From assembly GCA_023213395.1 (NCBI GenBank), contig CM041465.1:102431741-102495740 (forward strand): 64,000 bases of DNA, read 5' to 3'. The notes under the pieces were generated by a model. It was not told the origin of the DNA. It saw only the letters and a list, made by a program, of their open reading frames with translations, and did no database searches. A program made the translations under genes and the position numbers. Below are positions 12,001-23,928 of the stretch, one piece after another; the first letter of the stretch is position 1; each line of letters opens with the position of its first letter. This stretch comes from Cycas panzhihuaensis. Its lineage: Eukaryota > Cycadophyta.

Positions 12001-12988
12001 TGCTAACACCTTTAATGGGTAATACACTTGTATCTCTAAGAATGATTCTAGCTTCACTAAGATCAACATTCCATGCATCAAAATTTTGCTCCTAAAAAAA
12101 TATATATTTCTATTCTCTTGAGCCCAAAATCTAATAGTCTCCTTAATTTAATTTGGCCGATAAGATTAATGCTTCTACACAATAATCTACAATATCCTTT
12201 TCCTTCTCATCCTTACTTGCTTTACATTTGCCTTACCTTTTGAACCAATAGTTATTTTTTTTATGGCCATCCCTCTTGTAATAATTATATTTTCTAACAA
12301 ACTTATTCTTCTCTTAAGAAATTTCTCTTGATTTTAATATGGACTTTCCTTCTTAAATATTATCTCTCCTCTACATCTTCATGGCCAAGGCTTGATTTGA
12401 TTTAAAACTACTGAGTAAACCATGGTACTTCAACTTAGTATCCTCAATTAAAATGAAACCCTTCAACTTCTCAAATAATTCACCCTCCTTTACTTCATCT
12501 CTTACATAGATGGTATGAAAGGTTTCAAATATAATTAGTAGTTTCAACATAAATAATGCAAACAATAGTGTATTATCAATTGAGAGTAATTTAATCTCTT
12601 CTAATTTATTTCTTAAATTAGTTATTTTATTCAAGTAGGTACTTATATTGCTTTTATCTTTCACTATCACATTAAGAAGCTCCATGATTAAATCAACATG
12701 GCAATTTATCCTTTTTGTTTTAAATATCTTATACAATTTTATCTATATTTCATTTGGTTTATCAAGGTTGTAGACTATGTCTCTTTGATCATGTGTGAGA
12801 GATACTTTCAATAACTTAACATCTATAAACTACTTCTGCTCTTAATGAGTCTGCCTCTTTGCATCAAACAAAATAATAAGCAACTCATATTTGGTGATCC
12901 CCCAAAGTTAATTCATTAATAAAACCAACTCCATGTTAGCCTTCTACTCATTAAAATTATTCCTATTAAAGTTGACTTGAGGCATCAT
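9010..12988 (-). pseudogene. Ty1/copia gag-pol remnant (element C3)
   Basis: Order on the minus strand is that of copia. Gag starts MMPQVNFNRNNF at 12988, continues with NISTYLNKITNLRNKLEEI near 12600-12660, and has a zinc knuckle as YYKRDGHKKNNYW near 12236-12300. GAG-pre-integrase lies about 11640-11990. Integrase core is at 11050-11650 (YYTLVFIDDYTRKSWVYFLK at 11450-11530). RT is at 9870-10600 (YKWVYKTKFSSNGEIDKYKARLV near 10370-10450 and IMLYIDDLIII at about 10010-10040, YxDD kept). RNase H is at 9050-9480. About 3.98 kb, near full length. Many stops, mostly at Gln and Trp sites, plus a 71-bp tandem duplication in RNase H (9134-9268). The identity is secure; it is non-functional. Confidence 0.82.
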
Positions 12989-13273
12989 CCTCTCTATAAT
13001 AAGAAATAGACTTACAAATGAGTTATTTTCACTAAACTACTTGATGTTTAATTCCCAGACAACACCTTACATACTACTTAATCTCTATTCTCTAAAAACC
13101 TTGTTAGAAATATAATATTTAATGGATTTAATAAATTATTTCACATACAATAAATGTCACATAGGCTTTGGACTTCAATATTTTTACACCAGCTTGACTA
13201 GTTACCTAAAAAAACACTGAAAACACTAAAAAAATGCTTCAAATGATAAAGATAACCTATAACTAGTAGTATA

Positions 13274-13843
13274 GGCATAATACCAAGTCTGATTTTTGGA
13301 TACAAATGTTAAATTACTTCAAATTTTTAATAAAAATTTCATCAAAGGGCTTGATGTAATGGTATTTATATTCACTTTTTATATTAAAAAAGTAATATAC
13401 TACAAGGCATATTCTAAAAGTGGTAGCTACTTACTTTATGCATGTGCACCTCTCTTTATCTCTACATGACTTTAAAAAGGGTTGAAAAAGTTAACAAATA
13501 ATATATATAATGTTTATATTAAGGTTCAAACCTTAATATACTTTTAATATAAGTTTTGGTGGCACAAATGAATGGATAGCTTCTCCATAAAATGTGGCAT
13601 CTCATCTATAAGTAGGTGTAACTCTCACAGGTTTCCTACACTTGTATAATAGACAAAAGTCCTACTATGGCTATAAGAAGATTGTGCATACCTCACAGAC
13701 TCATTTCTAAGTAGATATCTAGTCATAATTCAATCATCATATGCTTTAATACTTCTTAAAAGTTGTTTACTCGTAAGGAATTAGGACACCACACTCCATG
13801 AGTATCAAAATGATTAATTTAGCCTTTATAAATTGCCCAACAC
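13274..13843 (-). repeat. Presumed PBS and 5' LTR region of C3
   Basis: Minus-strand TGGTATTATGCC (13285-13274) recalls a copia primer site, and TG...CA ends can be proposed at 13307 and about 13843. The sequence does not visibly match the proposed 3' LTR at 8603-8918, so the pairing is doubtful. No coding signal. The stretch to 14043 is likewise gene-free. Confidence 0.25.
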
Positions 13844-14043
13844 TAGTAATATAGGTAGAAACCCTCCTTAAGTAGATTTAATCCCATCCATAAATGTTGT
13901 TTGATCCTTTTTATATGACTAGGTATTAGATATTATGCCCAATTATATTAGCTGACCTATAAGCAATGCCAAATGTATTTTGATCATGCCCAATGTAGCC
14001 CAACATTGTTAGATCACCTTCAAATTAAGCCCATCTAGCCTAT

Positions 14044-15692
14044 TGGCATGCTTTGGTTAGACCTAGACCAACTATCTCCTAACTAATAGAATATTTCCTC
14101 TATTTCAAGTTTAAGCCAAGATACAAGAAGCCTAAGAGAACCTAAAGAACCACCTTTTCCTACGAAGGATTCTCCACCTGATTATGTCACTTAATTAAGA
14201 TACAAATGAGATAATAAAAGGCTAAGATCCTTAATAATAGAGTTTTCTGGATGCCATAAGATCCTTGAATCTCATGTGATTTGATCACAACAAAGATATA
14301 TCATTCATATATTCAAAGTTCTTTCTTTAAACAAGAAGAAATGAAAAGAATAAAGTCAAATAAGACAACATTAGCAACTTTATACAATCTCTAGTCTATT
14401 GATGAATTTCTACCTCAGAATGGCTTTCTTTCTTTTAAATATGATCAAACTTCTTCAAATTCTCCTTTAAAACCAATAAAGGAAAAAAGAAGAAAACATA
14501 AACAACCAACTCAATAACAACCACATACAAGCGAAGCTGAAACTAGATCTCTTGGGGACATGGACATCTGAAAAAGAATAAGAGAGAGTAGTTATTTCTT
14601 TAGTGAAGCGATGATCATTCTCCATAATAGTCTACCCCTATTCTTCCCATAAAGGGCTAATCTTTTGACCAAGTTTCCCAAAGGAAAATCTAAATAAAAG
14701 TATCTTAGATATTAGCAAGAAGAGAGGAATAATTATGATTGCAAACAATCATCAAAAGAATTATAAAATCTCAAGAAAATAAACTAGAAAAGATCTTACC
14801 AAGAAAAAGAAGTTTGAAGCTAAAAAATCTTATAAGAATCTATATACTTTAAAAGCATCAACCATCAAGATTCATGTAGTAGCAAATCAACATAATAGGA
14901 CTTCAAAATTCTTTCTTTAGACTTCACTTTCTCTTTGAAATAGTTTTCCAAAATAATAGTAGAAGAATCTCTCAAAATCTCAAGAAAAAATATACCAAAA
15001 CTTGATCTATATCCCAATTCATGAATGATACAACACTTTAATATTTTGAAAAGTTTTAGACATAAAAGAGGTAAGCTTCCATTGAATTTGGATGACGATA
15101 TATAAAACCAATGTGCTGAAAAAAAAATGTGCATGCATGACAATTAAAATTATGACCGATTACATTTTATAAACAACAAAAAACATAATTTTCTTCATAA
15201 AATATGATCAATCATGTTTTTGGTAGGACCAAAAACATGATGTCAAGAGGTCAAATCACTCATTGAAAAATATAAAAAAAATAATTTTTATTAAGAGATT
15301 TAAGCACAAATGACTTAATCAATAAGAAAAATAGCCCAAAGAGGATGAAAATAATAAGCACAAGCCTAAAAATAATAAAAAAGAGAAGATCAAAAGATAA
15401 AATAAAGATAAAAGACTTAAACAAATCAATGTTTCAAAGGAAACTTGATTTAGAATGATCACAAAGAGAGATCTAATGGCCATATTTATCACTCATTAGT
15501 AGGTAAAAGAACATAATAATACAACCATCAGCATTTAATATACATCATCAATAAAATCAATATAACATTTCATCAAAACATAGCTTAATATAATATGAAA
15601 CAAACCTTAAATCAATCATTTTCACATGAAATAATACAAGAAACTTGCCAAAAGTATTAAGAATAAATAAGAGGTTAGGTTTTGGTGAAACA
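14044..15692 (-). repeat. LTR of Tat-like gypsy family G3 (left copy)
   Basis: This segment starts TGGCATGCTTTGG and ends GTGAAACA beside a polypurine tract, giving 1649 bp. From 14044 to about 14960 it aligns closely with 40208 onward, which adjoins the G3 gag and primer site and so identifies the repeat as an LTR. Differences are mostly transitions and small gaps, plus an extra block of about 640-670 bp in the right copy. The LTR is non-coding. It is probably the 3' LTR of the G3 element, although a separate family member is possible because the pol next to it is missing. Confidence 0.7.
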
Positions 15693-15706
15693 TTTACCCC
15701 CTTGAC
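15693..15706 (-). other. Polypurine tract of G3
   Basis: Minus-strand TCAAGGGGGTAAA runs straight into the LTR start TGTTTCACC. This fixes the outer end of the LTR at 15692 and its orientation (minus). Confidence 0.6.
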
Positions 15707-16029
15707 ACCTAAAACTTCTACTTTAGAAAGAAAGTAGGATGGTAAAAGTGAAGGATTATCTATCAAGCAAAAGGTTTTGGATGAGGTATGTGAATGATGG
15801 CTCACTAACTTATAAAGGAACTACAATCAAGTCAAATAAATTGTCTAAAATGACAAGTTAAAGAGATTTTACCTAGAGGCTTACTCAAACAAACTAAGTT
15901 TACATTCACTCAATGTAAAAGTAATACTGAATATTGATAAACTAGATGAGACTTAAAAACCTAATTAGTCATAGTTTATCTCATATTAACCACATTTCGA
16001 AGGAAGGTCCTTTTGCAAGACATAAAGGA
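15707..16029. other. Gene-free 3' UTR of G3
   Basis: Sequence between the PPT and the tandem repeat. No protein similarity seen; expected to be 3' untranslated sequence of the gypsy element. Confidence 0.3.
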
Positions 16030-16260
16030 TAGAGTGTCATAGTTTTTGAGCTCATTAACAGGTGATTTTTTGGAGCCTTAGACTACCATAGTTTTGACTC
16101 ATTAGTAGATGACTTTTTAGAGACTTCTATCATAGTTTAAACTCATAAATAGGATGAAGGATCTTAGAGCTTGATTGGCATAGTTTAAGCTTATCAACAA
16201 TTACATTTTAGAGTGTCCCCTATCATAGTTTAGACTTTTTAATAGGTAAAAGGGCTTAGA
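16030..16260. repeat. Diverged minisatellite, about five units of 45-60 bp
   Basis: The core CATAGTTT-GACTCAT-AATAGGTGA-TTTTTAGAGC recurs five times, with CATAGTTT at roughly 16039, 16089, 16132, 16179 and 16224, each followed by an AG-GC-T-rich end. Units are imperfect (estimated by eye). The array lies next to the G3 PPT. Tandem arrays in the 3' untranslated region are known for Tat/Ogre-type gypsy elements. Confidence 0.6.
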
Positions 16261-17000
16261 GTATTCTAGAGACCAAGTTGAGAGTTAATTTAAAAATAAA
16301 AAATGAATGAAAGATGTAGCATTTAGGTCTCCAAAAAGCTCTATAGAAGACAAGTATATTAAGGTCAATAATTGACCCTAATGTATAAAAGATAAATCAT
16401 TCCCTTATTCTAAAGCAACTTTATCTAAGAATGGCAATTGTAGAAGGATAAGATTCACTTGGATAAACCCAATGGATGGAAGAAAAAAAGTATCTCTAAA
16501 AAAAAAGAAAAGAGCCCTCTCTTTTTAAGAGAAAAATGATATTTTTAATTTTATTTTCATAGGAGGGAGTTGGAAAATTAAGCTATATGAGGGCCTTTTC
16601 ACTCATTTTTTGAGACAATCTAGAGTTATTTTGGTGAGGGATTAGCTCCAAGAGGTAGATATTAATAGGATATAGTGGAAAGATAAATATCTAGTCAGTT
16701 TATTTCAAAAAAATAAAATAAAACTAAATTTTTTTACTAAAAATGTGATTTTATAGAATAGAAAACATGAAGGCATAATAAAAAACATGAAAATATTATT
16801 AAAAATGCAATTAGGTAGTTTAATAGTAGAATTAGAGAAATTATATTTTTTATAACAAATCATATTTTTTACTGTGTCGTCATATTTTTGAATAGATAGT
16901 TATATTTTTAACTAATTTATTACATTTTTTAACTTGAAAAGAAAGAAATTAAAAATTAAAATTTTTATAACATAAAAATTAGAATTTGATGAGATTGTTT
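16261..17000. other. AT-rich stretch without recognised features
   Basis: No coding similarity or LTR motif was seen. Poly-A/T runs and repeated CATATTTTT-like words at 16840-16930 dominate. Confidence 0.4.
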
Positions 17001-18770
17001 TATGTGATGCAACCTATAGAATAGGTAGAGATGTGAGAAAATGAGAGATTAGTTATTAGAGAGGTAGTTGGTTAACTAGATGAGGTAGATTAGGCTATAT
17101 TATAAGCTTGCAAACTATCCTAGGTATGTGGATCAACCCAATGAGTAATGGAGTATGAGATATTACATAATTTCATTGCCTATTATATTCTAAAGAGGAA
17201 TGTCTTTAGAGTATAGGTAATTATATATATAAAGATTACTATGGGGGATGTGGGGAGTATATTGGGAGTAAGCTAGCATGGAGAGAGAGTTAGTCTCATC
17301 AAGATAGTGGATGATGAATGTGATGAGGGCTACAATAAGTATTTGGCTAGTTTCTCTAACTAGTCCGGTCCCCACGACATACCCATTAAGGCTATACAGA
17401 TAATAGCAGTGATTCCTACTATATAAAGGATAATTTCTCTCATTATTATATTCCAGATTACTATAACCTAAAACTTGATAGGGGTTCTAGCTTAGTAGGT
17501 AAGAGTGGTAAGGAGATGTAAGTAGGGAGTTTAGATGAATTAGGGATAATACATAGTAGATAGTATATGCCTATAGTTATCTAAGATCAAGAGGCAGGGG
17601 AGAGGAGGATTCTCTTATAGATCCATCCTGATGTATTGGTTGTATGATCATATTCCTTTGATGAGGCCAAGAGGAACACCATGAGAGTTGAAAATTATAA
17701 ATCCAGGGATGAATAGGTGGCACATGAGAGCTCAGATCCACAATAGGATAGTCATCATAATGAGAAGCAGACACAATCTCCTATTGAGTAGGATGACCAA
17801 AAGATAGCTTATAGAGGATACATATAAGGGGTTACTGATGTGGATTGATGATAAGGTTGATGCAATCGAGAGGAGAGTAATAAGAGATACTCTTATCACT
17901 AGTGGAGAGAGAGGGAAGGCAAAGGGGATAGAGATGGTGGTTGTGGTGAGATGGGTTGAGGTGGGAGAGGAGAGGCATCAACCAACATAAGAGAGGGAGG
18001 GGATAGGTAGGTGCTTGAGAGGGTAGGTGGAGCATCAATTAGAGACAGAGGGGGCTCTATACAGAGCATGGAGTTAGGCTCAATAGATGAGCAAAGGAGA
18101 GGAGCAGGCAAGAGTAGAGGAGGAGAGGGAGAGCCTGCCTAAGAGGTGCCCTAAGAGCCTGAGAGAGAGGGAGTGACATAGTCAAAGGATGAGATGATAA
18201 TAGAGCCAATGAGAGGAGGTGAGTTAGCAGGTATGTCAGTTAATTGGTTTTGAATGTATTGAGTTATATTTCTTTTAACTATTTACCATTTACATAGGAG
18301 ACTGATCATGATTTATATATTTTCTATGGATAGATGAGGAGAGCATTACTCTCTCTAAGGTAAGAAGGATGTTAGACTTGATATTCCCCTATGTGCCCAC
18401 ATCAGAGGAGGCTCCAACATGGAACATGGTAGATTGCATGCTACTAAGACACCATATTAGTTACTTTAGTTGTGCCTTATGAGCTCGAGACATATTCTTA
18501 GACATGAGGATGGAGTTGAGACTTTAAGAGTCAGAGCTCAAGGCTATAAGGACAAGAGACACCACTTACAGAGGATGACCTTAGCATAGGTAGGAGTACA
18601 AGATACTCCATCAGGGAGCACTATAATTTAGAAGGGGCATCATCTTCCACCACATAGGGAGTTAATATATGGGCTAATTCCAGACAAAGGAGAGAGGACA
18701 AAGATAAGAGCACAAGAGAGGTCTCATTAAGGCTCATAGAAATGAGTGTATTTTATATATAGAGAGGGAC
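17000..18770 (+). pseudogene. Unassigned purine-rich coding remnant
   Basis: The plus strand is strongly purine-rich, especially 17820-18200 and 18640-18780. Reading through stops as Gln or Trp, one frame stays protein-like: ENERLVIREVVG near 17040, VMEYEILHNFIAYYILKRNV near 17150-17200, IKITMGDVGSILGVS near 17240, and MLMYWLYDHIPLMRPRGTPW near 17630-17690. The ITMGDV-SILGV motif and the later W-Y-H-P segment loosely recall the plant-mobile-domain family, but no motif is decisive. It could be an extra ORF of a gypsy element or a decayed DNA-transposon gene. It lies between the G3 left LTR and the C4 insertion, where G3 integrase would be expected and is not found. Confidence 0.3.
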
Positions 18771-18805
18771 AGGAGGGAGATGTGAGGTATTTTTTAAGCC
18801 TTAGT

Positions 18806-19292
18806 TGTTATACCATGAGTCACATGAGTGACAAATATATACATAAGGGGATCTAAGAGGGGCAATAGCCCTCTTTGGTAGGGGGGTGTAGAGGAGGGAG
18901 ATATCTCCCCCCCTAACAAAGTAGGGGTTTGGGGGCAGTAGCCCCTAAAGCAAATTTTAGGATTCACACAAAAGGAGAATTAGGGTCATTCTTCATAAAG
19001 ACCTTAGATTTGATAGTTTAAATCTTATACCTTCTTATGATATTCTTTATATAATCTAAATTGGGTAATTCTTTGTAGAGTGTATAGAGTGGGTAAGTTG
19101 ATGAGGCAAGTTAGGGTTTCATTTATGCAATTCTTTAGCTTTTACTCATATTAATAAAAGGTCTATGCTTAGACCTGAATCTCCCAATATTCTTTATTGT
19201 GTACTTGATTTATTTATACTATTTATTTATATTATTTATTCTTTAAATAGTTAAAGTTCTATTAATATTGCTTTCACAATTACATTTTGCTC
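18806..19292 (+). repeat. 5' LTR of C4
   Basis: From about 18846 to 19292 it matches 23475-23928, including the G-rich block with GGGGCAGTAGCCCC, a TATA-like TTTATATAATC near 19047, and AATAAAAGG near 19156, a likely polyadenylation signal. The first 40 bases are poorly matched, so the left end (TGTTATACC) is tentative. Confidence 0.65.
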
Positions 19293-19381
19293 TTTTTTTA
19301 GTATTAGAGCTAAGGGTTTTAGTTCTTAGGAAACTAATTGGTGAGTGAGAGCCTTGTTTGGTGAACTTGAGTGCAAAGATC

Positions 19382-22300
19382 ATAGCAAGCATTGTGAAAA
19401 TAGAGGTTAAAAAGTTTAATGGCCAAAACTTTGAGTTGTGGAAGCTAAAGATGGAAGATATTCTCATTAAGAAGGTACAGTAGATTGTTGTAGTAGGAAC
19501 CAAGTCTACAACTATGGGTGATGAAGACTGGAAGAAGCTTGATTAAAAAGCAACTAGTTCAATAAGGTTGTGCCTTTTAGATATGGTATTGTTGAATATT
19601 GCTACAAAGCCTATGGCCAAAGATCTGTGGAAAATGTTAGAGGCTTTATATCAAACTAAGTCCTTGGTTAATAAGTCATTTCTTCAAAAAAAACTATACT
19701 CACTTAGGATGAGTGATAAAGATGCAGTTGCAGATTATCTCACTATATTTAACACCATGGTGAGCCAACTTGCTTCAATTGGGGTAATACTATCTGAAGA
19801 AGATAAGTATATTACCCTATTATGTTCACTTCCTCATCCCTGAGATAATCTTATAATGACAATTCATAGCATAGTTGGTCCCACCCTAAAATTTAATGAT
19901 GTTATTATTGTTCTACTATCAGAAAAGGCAAGAAGAAAATCTTCTAAGGATTATTTAAGAGAAGCATTAGTAGTGAGAGGTTGAACATTGGATCACAACC
20001 AATAAAAGCCTAGAAATAAACAGTCAAAATCTATAGGGAAATCTAAATTTCCAAGAAGAGACCTGTTGATATATTGGAGATGCGGGAAGGCTAGCCATAT
20101 GAAGAGCCAGTGTCAAGTCAAGGTTGACAAGGGAAAGTCACTTGAAGCTACTTCTTCCATAGTAGCAAAAGCCTCTGATGAAGCTTATGGAAATGTTTAT
20201 TTAGTAACCTCAAGTAAGTTGTTAAATGTTAAGTCTTGGTTAATTGACTCTAGTGCTTTGCTTCATATTACTCCCCATAGGGAGTGGTTTTTATAAATAT
20301 ACAACTATTGATGGAGGTGAAGTATTTCTTAGGGATCATTATCCATATAAAATTGTGGGTCATGGAAGGGTGAAGGTTTAATTTAGAGATAGAAGGATTA
20401 AAATTATCACTAATATGAGCCATATTCCTAGTTTGACCATGAGTCTATTATATGTCAATCAATTGGGTGATACAAGAACATAAGTGATTTTCAATAAAGA
20501 TAATTATAAAATGGTATGAGGAGGATTAGGATCAGTAAGAGAGGTTTGATTTGGAACATTATACTAGCTTAATATGAGTATAATATATGTTGATAATTAT
20601 AGTCTAACCATAGTTGCAATAATGTAAGTAGGACCTAAATGTTACTTACTGGTAAAACTATGTTGTAGCATCAGATATTGAACTATATTGGAGAAAAATA
20701 CCTCCATGATTTATTCTCCAAAGGTATAGTAGAAGACATATCTAAAATTAATGGCTTTTTTTATTTTGCTTTCTGTGAGCACTATATGTATAGCAAGCAT
20801 AATCAAGTTAGTTATCCTTCAAACTAAAAGAGAGCAAAGGGTATTCTATAATTGGTGCACAGTGATATTTTCAAACCTATTGATGTACCCTCACTAGGTG
20901 GGTCTAAATTCTTTATCTTATTTATAAATAATTTCTTGAGAAAAAAATGGTTGTATTTTTTGAAGGATAAATTTAAGGTCTTCAATAAATTCAAAGAATT
21001 TAAAGCCTTGGTCAAGAATCAAAGTGATAAGTAAATCAAGGTACTAAGGACTGATAATGGAGGTGAATTTTTCTCAAAGGAGTTTGAGCAGTTCTATAAG
21101 TAGTATGGAATAGAAATGTAAAAGATAATTCCCTATATGTCACAGTAGAATGGAATTACTTAAAGGATGAATAGGACCTTACTAAAGAGATCAAGGAGTA
21201 TATTCAGTACTACTATATTAGAGGAAATTCTAGTCTAAGGCTATGATGACTACAAGCTACCTGATAAATAGATCACCAACAACTACTTTACTATGTAAAG
21301 CACCTAAAGAAATGTGATCTAGTAAGAAACCATCTCTTGGTCATCTTAGAGTTTTTGGTTATGAAGCTTTTGTATATGTTCCTAAACAACAAAGGACTAA
21401 GCTTAATTTCAAAACACAAAAGACTATTTTTATTGGCTATGGTGATAGTGTTAAAGGGTACAAGCTTTATAACCTTGAAATACAAAAAGTTGTGTATAAT
21501 TATGATGATGTCTTTAGATAGGATTTCAAGTCTCTAAAGTAGGATGAAAAACCAAAGGAAGAAAACTCTAAGAAAGTATAGTTTAAGATAAGAGATAAAG
21601 ATTCTCTATTAGAATATAAGTCAGTTGAAGAAGAAGGAGCAACTTAGAGGTAGCTCAACCTCAAAAACCCTACATCTTGAGGAGATCAACTTATGAGAAA
21701 AGACAGCCTAATAGGTATATTCTGAAGACTTTCACTACTTCTCTTTTATTTTATCTACTACAGATGATGATCCAAGTACTTTTCAAGAGGCTCTAGAGTC
21801 AAAAGAAAGCCAACTTTAGTTGAAGACTATGGAAGAAGAAATTATAGCCTTGGATAAAAATAACACATAAGATTTAGTAAATCTACCTTATGGTAGAAAA
21901 CCTATTGATAATAAATGGACCTTCAAGAAGAAGTTCCAGGTAGATGGTACTATGGAAAAGTATAAGGCTTGCTTGGTAGCAAAGGGCTATTCCCAAGTTA
22001 AGGGAATAGATTTTAATGAGGTATTTTCTCTTATTATAAAAATAGCTTCAATTATATTTTTGTTGGTTGTAACAGCTGATTATAACCTTAAGGTAGATCA
22101 AATTAATGTAAAGACTACATTTCTTCATGGTGACCTTGAGGAAGAAATTTTTATGTTACAGCCTAAAGGTTTTGAAGTTGTAGGGAAGAAGAATATGGTG
22201 TGTAGGTTGAAGAAGATATTATATGGCTTGAAGTAGTCACCGAGGATGTGATATCAAAAGTTTGATTTATATATGCTAGTAGATAACTTTATGCATAGTA

Positions 22301-23344
22301 AAGCAGATCATTGTATCTATTATAAATAGGTTGGTGATTACTTTGTTATTATAGCTTTATATGTTGATGACATACTTTTAGTTGGTAATAATGAAGAAAT
22401 AAACCAACTTGTGAAAGGCTAACTGACATCTTATTTTGAGATGAAAGACCTTAGTGTAACACATTTTATTTTCGACATTGAGAAGAGATAGGAGAAACAA
22501 GAAGGTTTGGCTTAGCCAAAGATGGTGCATTAAGACAATATTGCAATAATTTAGGTTACAAGATAGTAAACTTATCAATATTCCTCTTCCTGTTAGTTTA
22601 AAATTATTAGCTGAACAATGCCTAAAGACTCACCAAGAAGTTGAAAACATGGCGTTTATCCCTTATGCTAGTGTTATTGGTAGCTTGATGTATATAATAG
22701 TTTGTACTTGACCAGATATTACCCATGCAATGGGAGTAGTTAGCAGGTACATGTTAAACCTAGGTAGGGAGCATTGGGTGGCTATGAAAAGAATTTTTAG
22801 GTATCTACGGGGTACATTAGACTATGGAATTTACTATCAAGAATATCCCATAGAGAGTAGAACAATAAACCTAAGAGGTTTTGTTAATATTGATTGGCCT
22901 AAAGATCTTAATAACAGAAGATCTATAAGCAAGTATGTTTTTACCCTTTGTGGTGGCGCAATCAACTGGATGAGTAAAAGATAATAAGTTATGGCACTTT
23001 CTAGCATAGAAGCAGAGTATATAGATGCTACCCATGCATATAAAGAAGTGACTTGGTTATATAGATTATGCATAGATGTTAGCTTTAAGTAGGATGCTGT
23101 GAGGATAGATTATGATAGTCAAAGTGTAATCTACCTAATAAAGAACCCCACTTTTCATACTCAGTCAAAGTATATTGATGTGTAATTCCATTTTGTGAGA
23201 GAAATGGTTTAAGATCATAAGGTAAGCTTGTAAAAGATTGCTATGCAAGAGAATGTTGTAGACTCATTGACCAAGGTTGTTAGCATAGAAAATTTTAAAT
23301 GGTGTAGAAAGGCAATGGGTGTTTGTGATATTAGCGTTAAGTAG
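19382..23344 (+). pseudogene. C4 gag-pol polyprotein remnant
   Basis: The frame begins at an ATA standing where C6 has its ATG (ASIVKIEVKKFNG). Gag continues through LYSLRMSDKDAVADYLTIF and LLCSLPHP. The knuckle is YWRCGKASHMKSQC near 20068-20110, and the protease is SWLIDSSALLHIT near 20235-20275 (DSGA to DSSA). Integrase runs about 20850-21500: MVHSDIF, LRTDNGGEFF near 21041-21070, and an SQ-stop-NG where QQNG is usual. RT is near 21800-22450, with YVDD intact at 22360-22371. RNase H is near 22880-23330, ending KWCRKAMGV. At least a dozen in-frame TAG, TAA or TGA stops occur, nearly all at expected Gln or Trp codons, plus frameshifts. About 1320 codons, a normal copia length. Non-functional. 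Confidence 0.85.
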
Positions 23345-23398
23345 TTGTATATATATGTTTCTCGTAATGTATTCAATAAGTAGAAGATTATTAGATAT

Positions 23399-23928
23399 GT
23401 TGAATACTTTACAAGTGTTACATATGTATAAGAAGGTTAAAATTTTGGTCTTGCTTCAGTGCAATTTTCTCCTCCAAACTCCTTGTGGGAGGATCCAAGG
23501 GAAAAGGCAACCCCCTTTAGCAGGGAGGGTGCAAGGGGAGAGATGTCTCCTTCCCCCTACAAAGTAAGGGTTTAGGAGTGGCAACCCCCAAAGTAAAATT
23601 TAGACTTCAAATAAAAGGAAAATCAGGGTCATTCTTTAAAAAAATCCTAGATCCAATGGTTCAGATCTTGTACTTTCTTATGATATTCTTTATATAACCT
23701 GATTTGGGCAGTTCTTTATATAGTATATAGAGTAGATGAGTTGATGAGGCGAATTAGGGTTTTATCTCTATAATTCTTTAGCTTTTGCTCAAATTAATAA
23801 AAGGTCTATGCTTAGATTTGAATCTCCTAGTATTCTTTATTATGTGCTTGATTTATTTATGTTATTTATTCTTTGCATGGTTAAAATTCTATTATTATTA
23901 CTTTCACAGTTATATTTTACTCTTTAGA
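23399..23928 (+). repeat. 3' LTR of C4
   Basis: It begins TGTTGAATAC soon after the pol stop and ends in TTTTACTCTTT-like sequence matching the 5' LTR end. It carries about 40 extra bases near 23440-23485 relative to the 5' LTR. AATAAAAGG near 23797 is the likely poly(A) signal. The GGGGC-N4-GCCCC hairpin of the 5' copy is degraded here. Confidence 0.65.

Larger units (their letters stand above)
18806..23928 (+). mobile_element. Ty1/copia element C4, complete but decayed
   Basis: Two related LTRs (18806 to about 19292 and 23399 to about 23928) enclose a primer-site-like TAGTATTAGAGC at 19299-19310 and a full copia coding order on the plus strand. About 5.1 kb, normal for the superfamily. Its gag start resembles that of C6 (KFNGxNFELWKLK), suggesting the same lineage, perhaps Tork/Tnt1-like. 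Because LTR ends are decayed I could not confirm a target duplication. The right flank is G3 pol. Confidence 0.75.

Noticed and set aside
8603-13843. A confident LTR pair for C3
   Set aside because: The sequences at 8603-8918 and 13307-13843 do not align by eye, so they are reported only as tentative LTR regions.
16030-16260. CRISPR-like array
   Set aside because: Units are contiguous and diverged, with no unique spacers, in a plant-type retroelement context.
17577-18111. Pro/Leu/Ser-rich minus-strand frames
   Set aside because: They are the complement of a purine-skewed stretch; the bias alone keeps stops rare. The plus-strand reading looks more protein-like.
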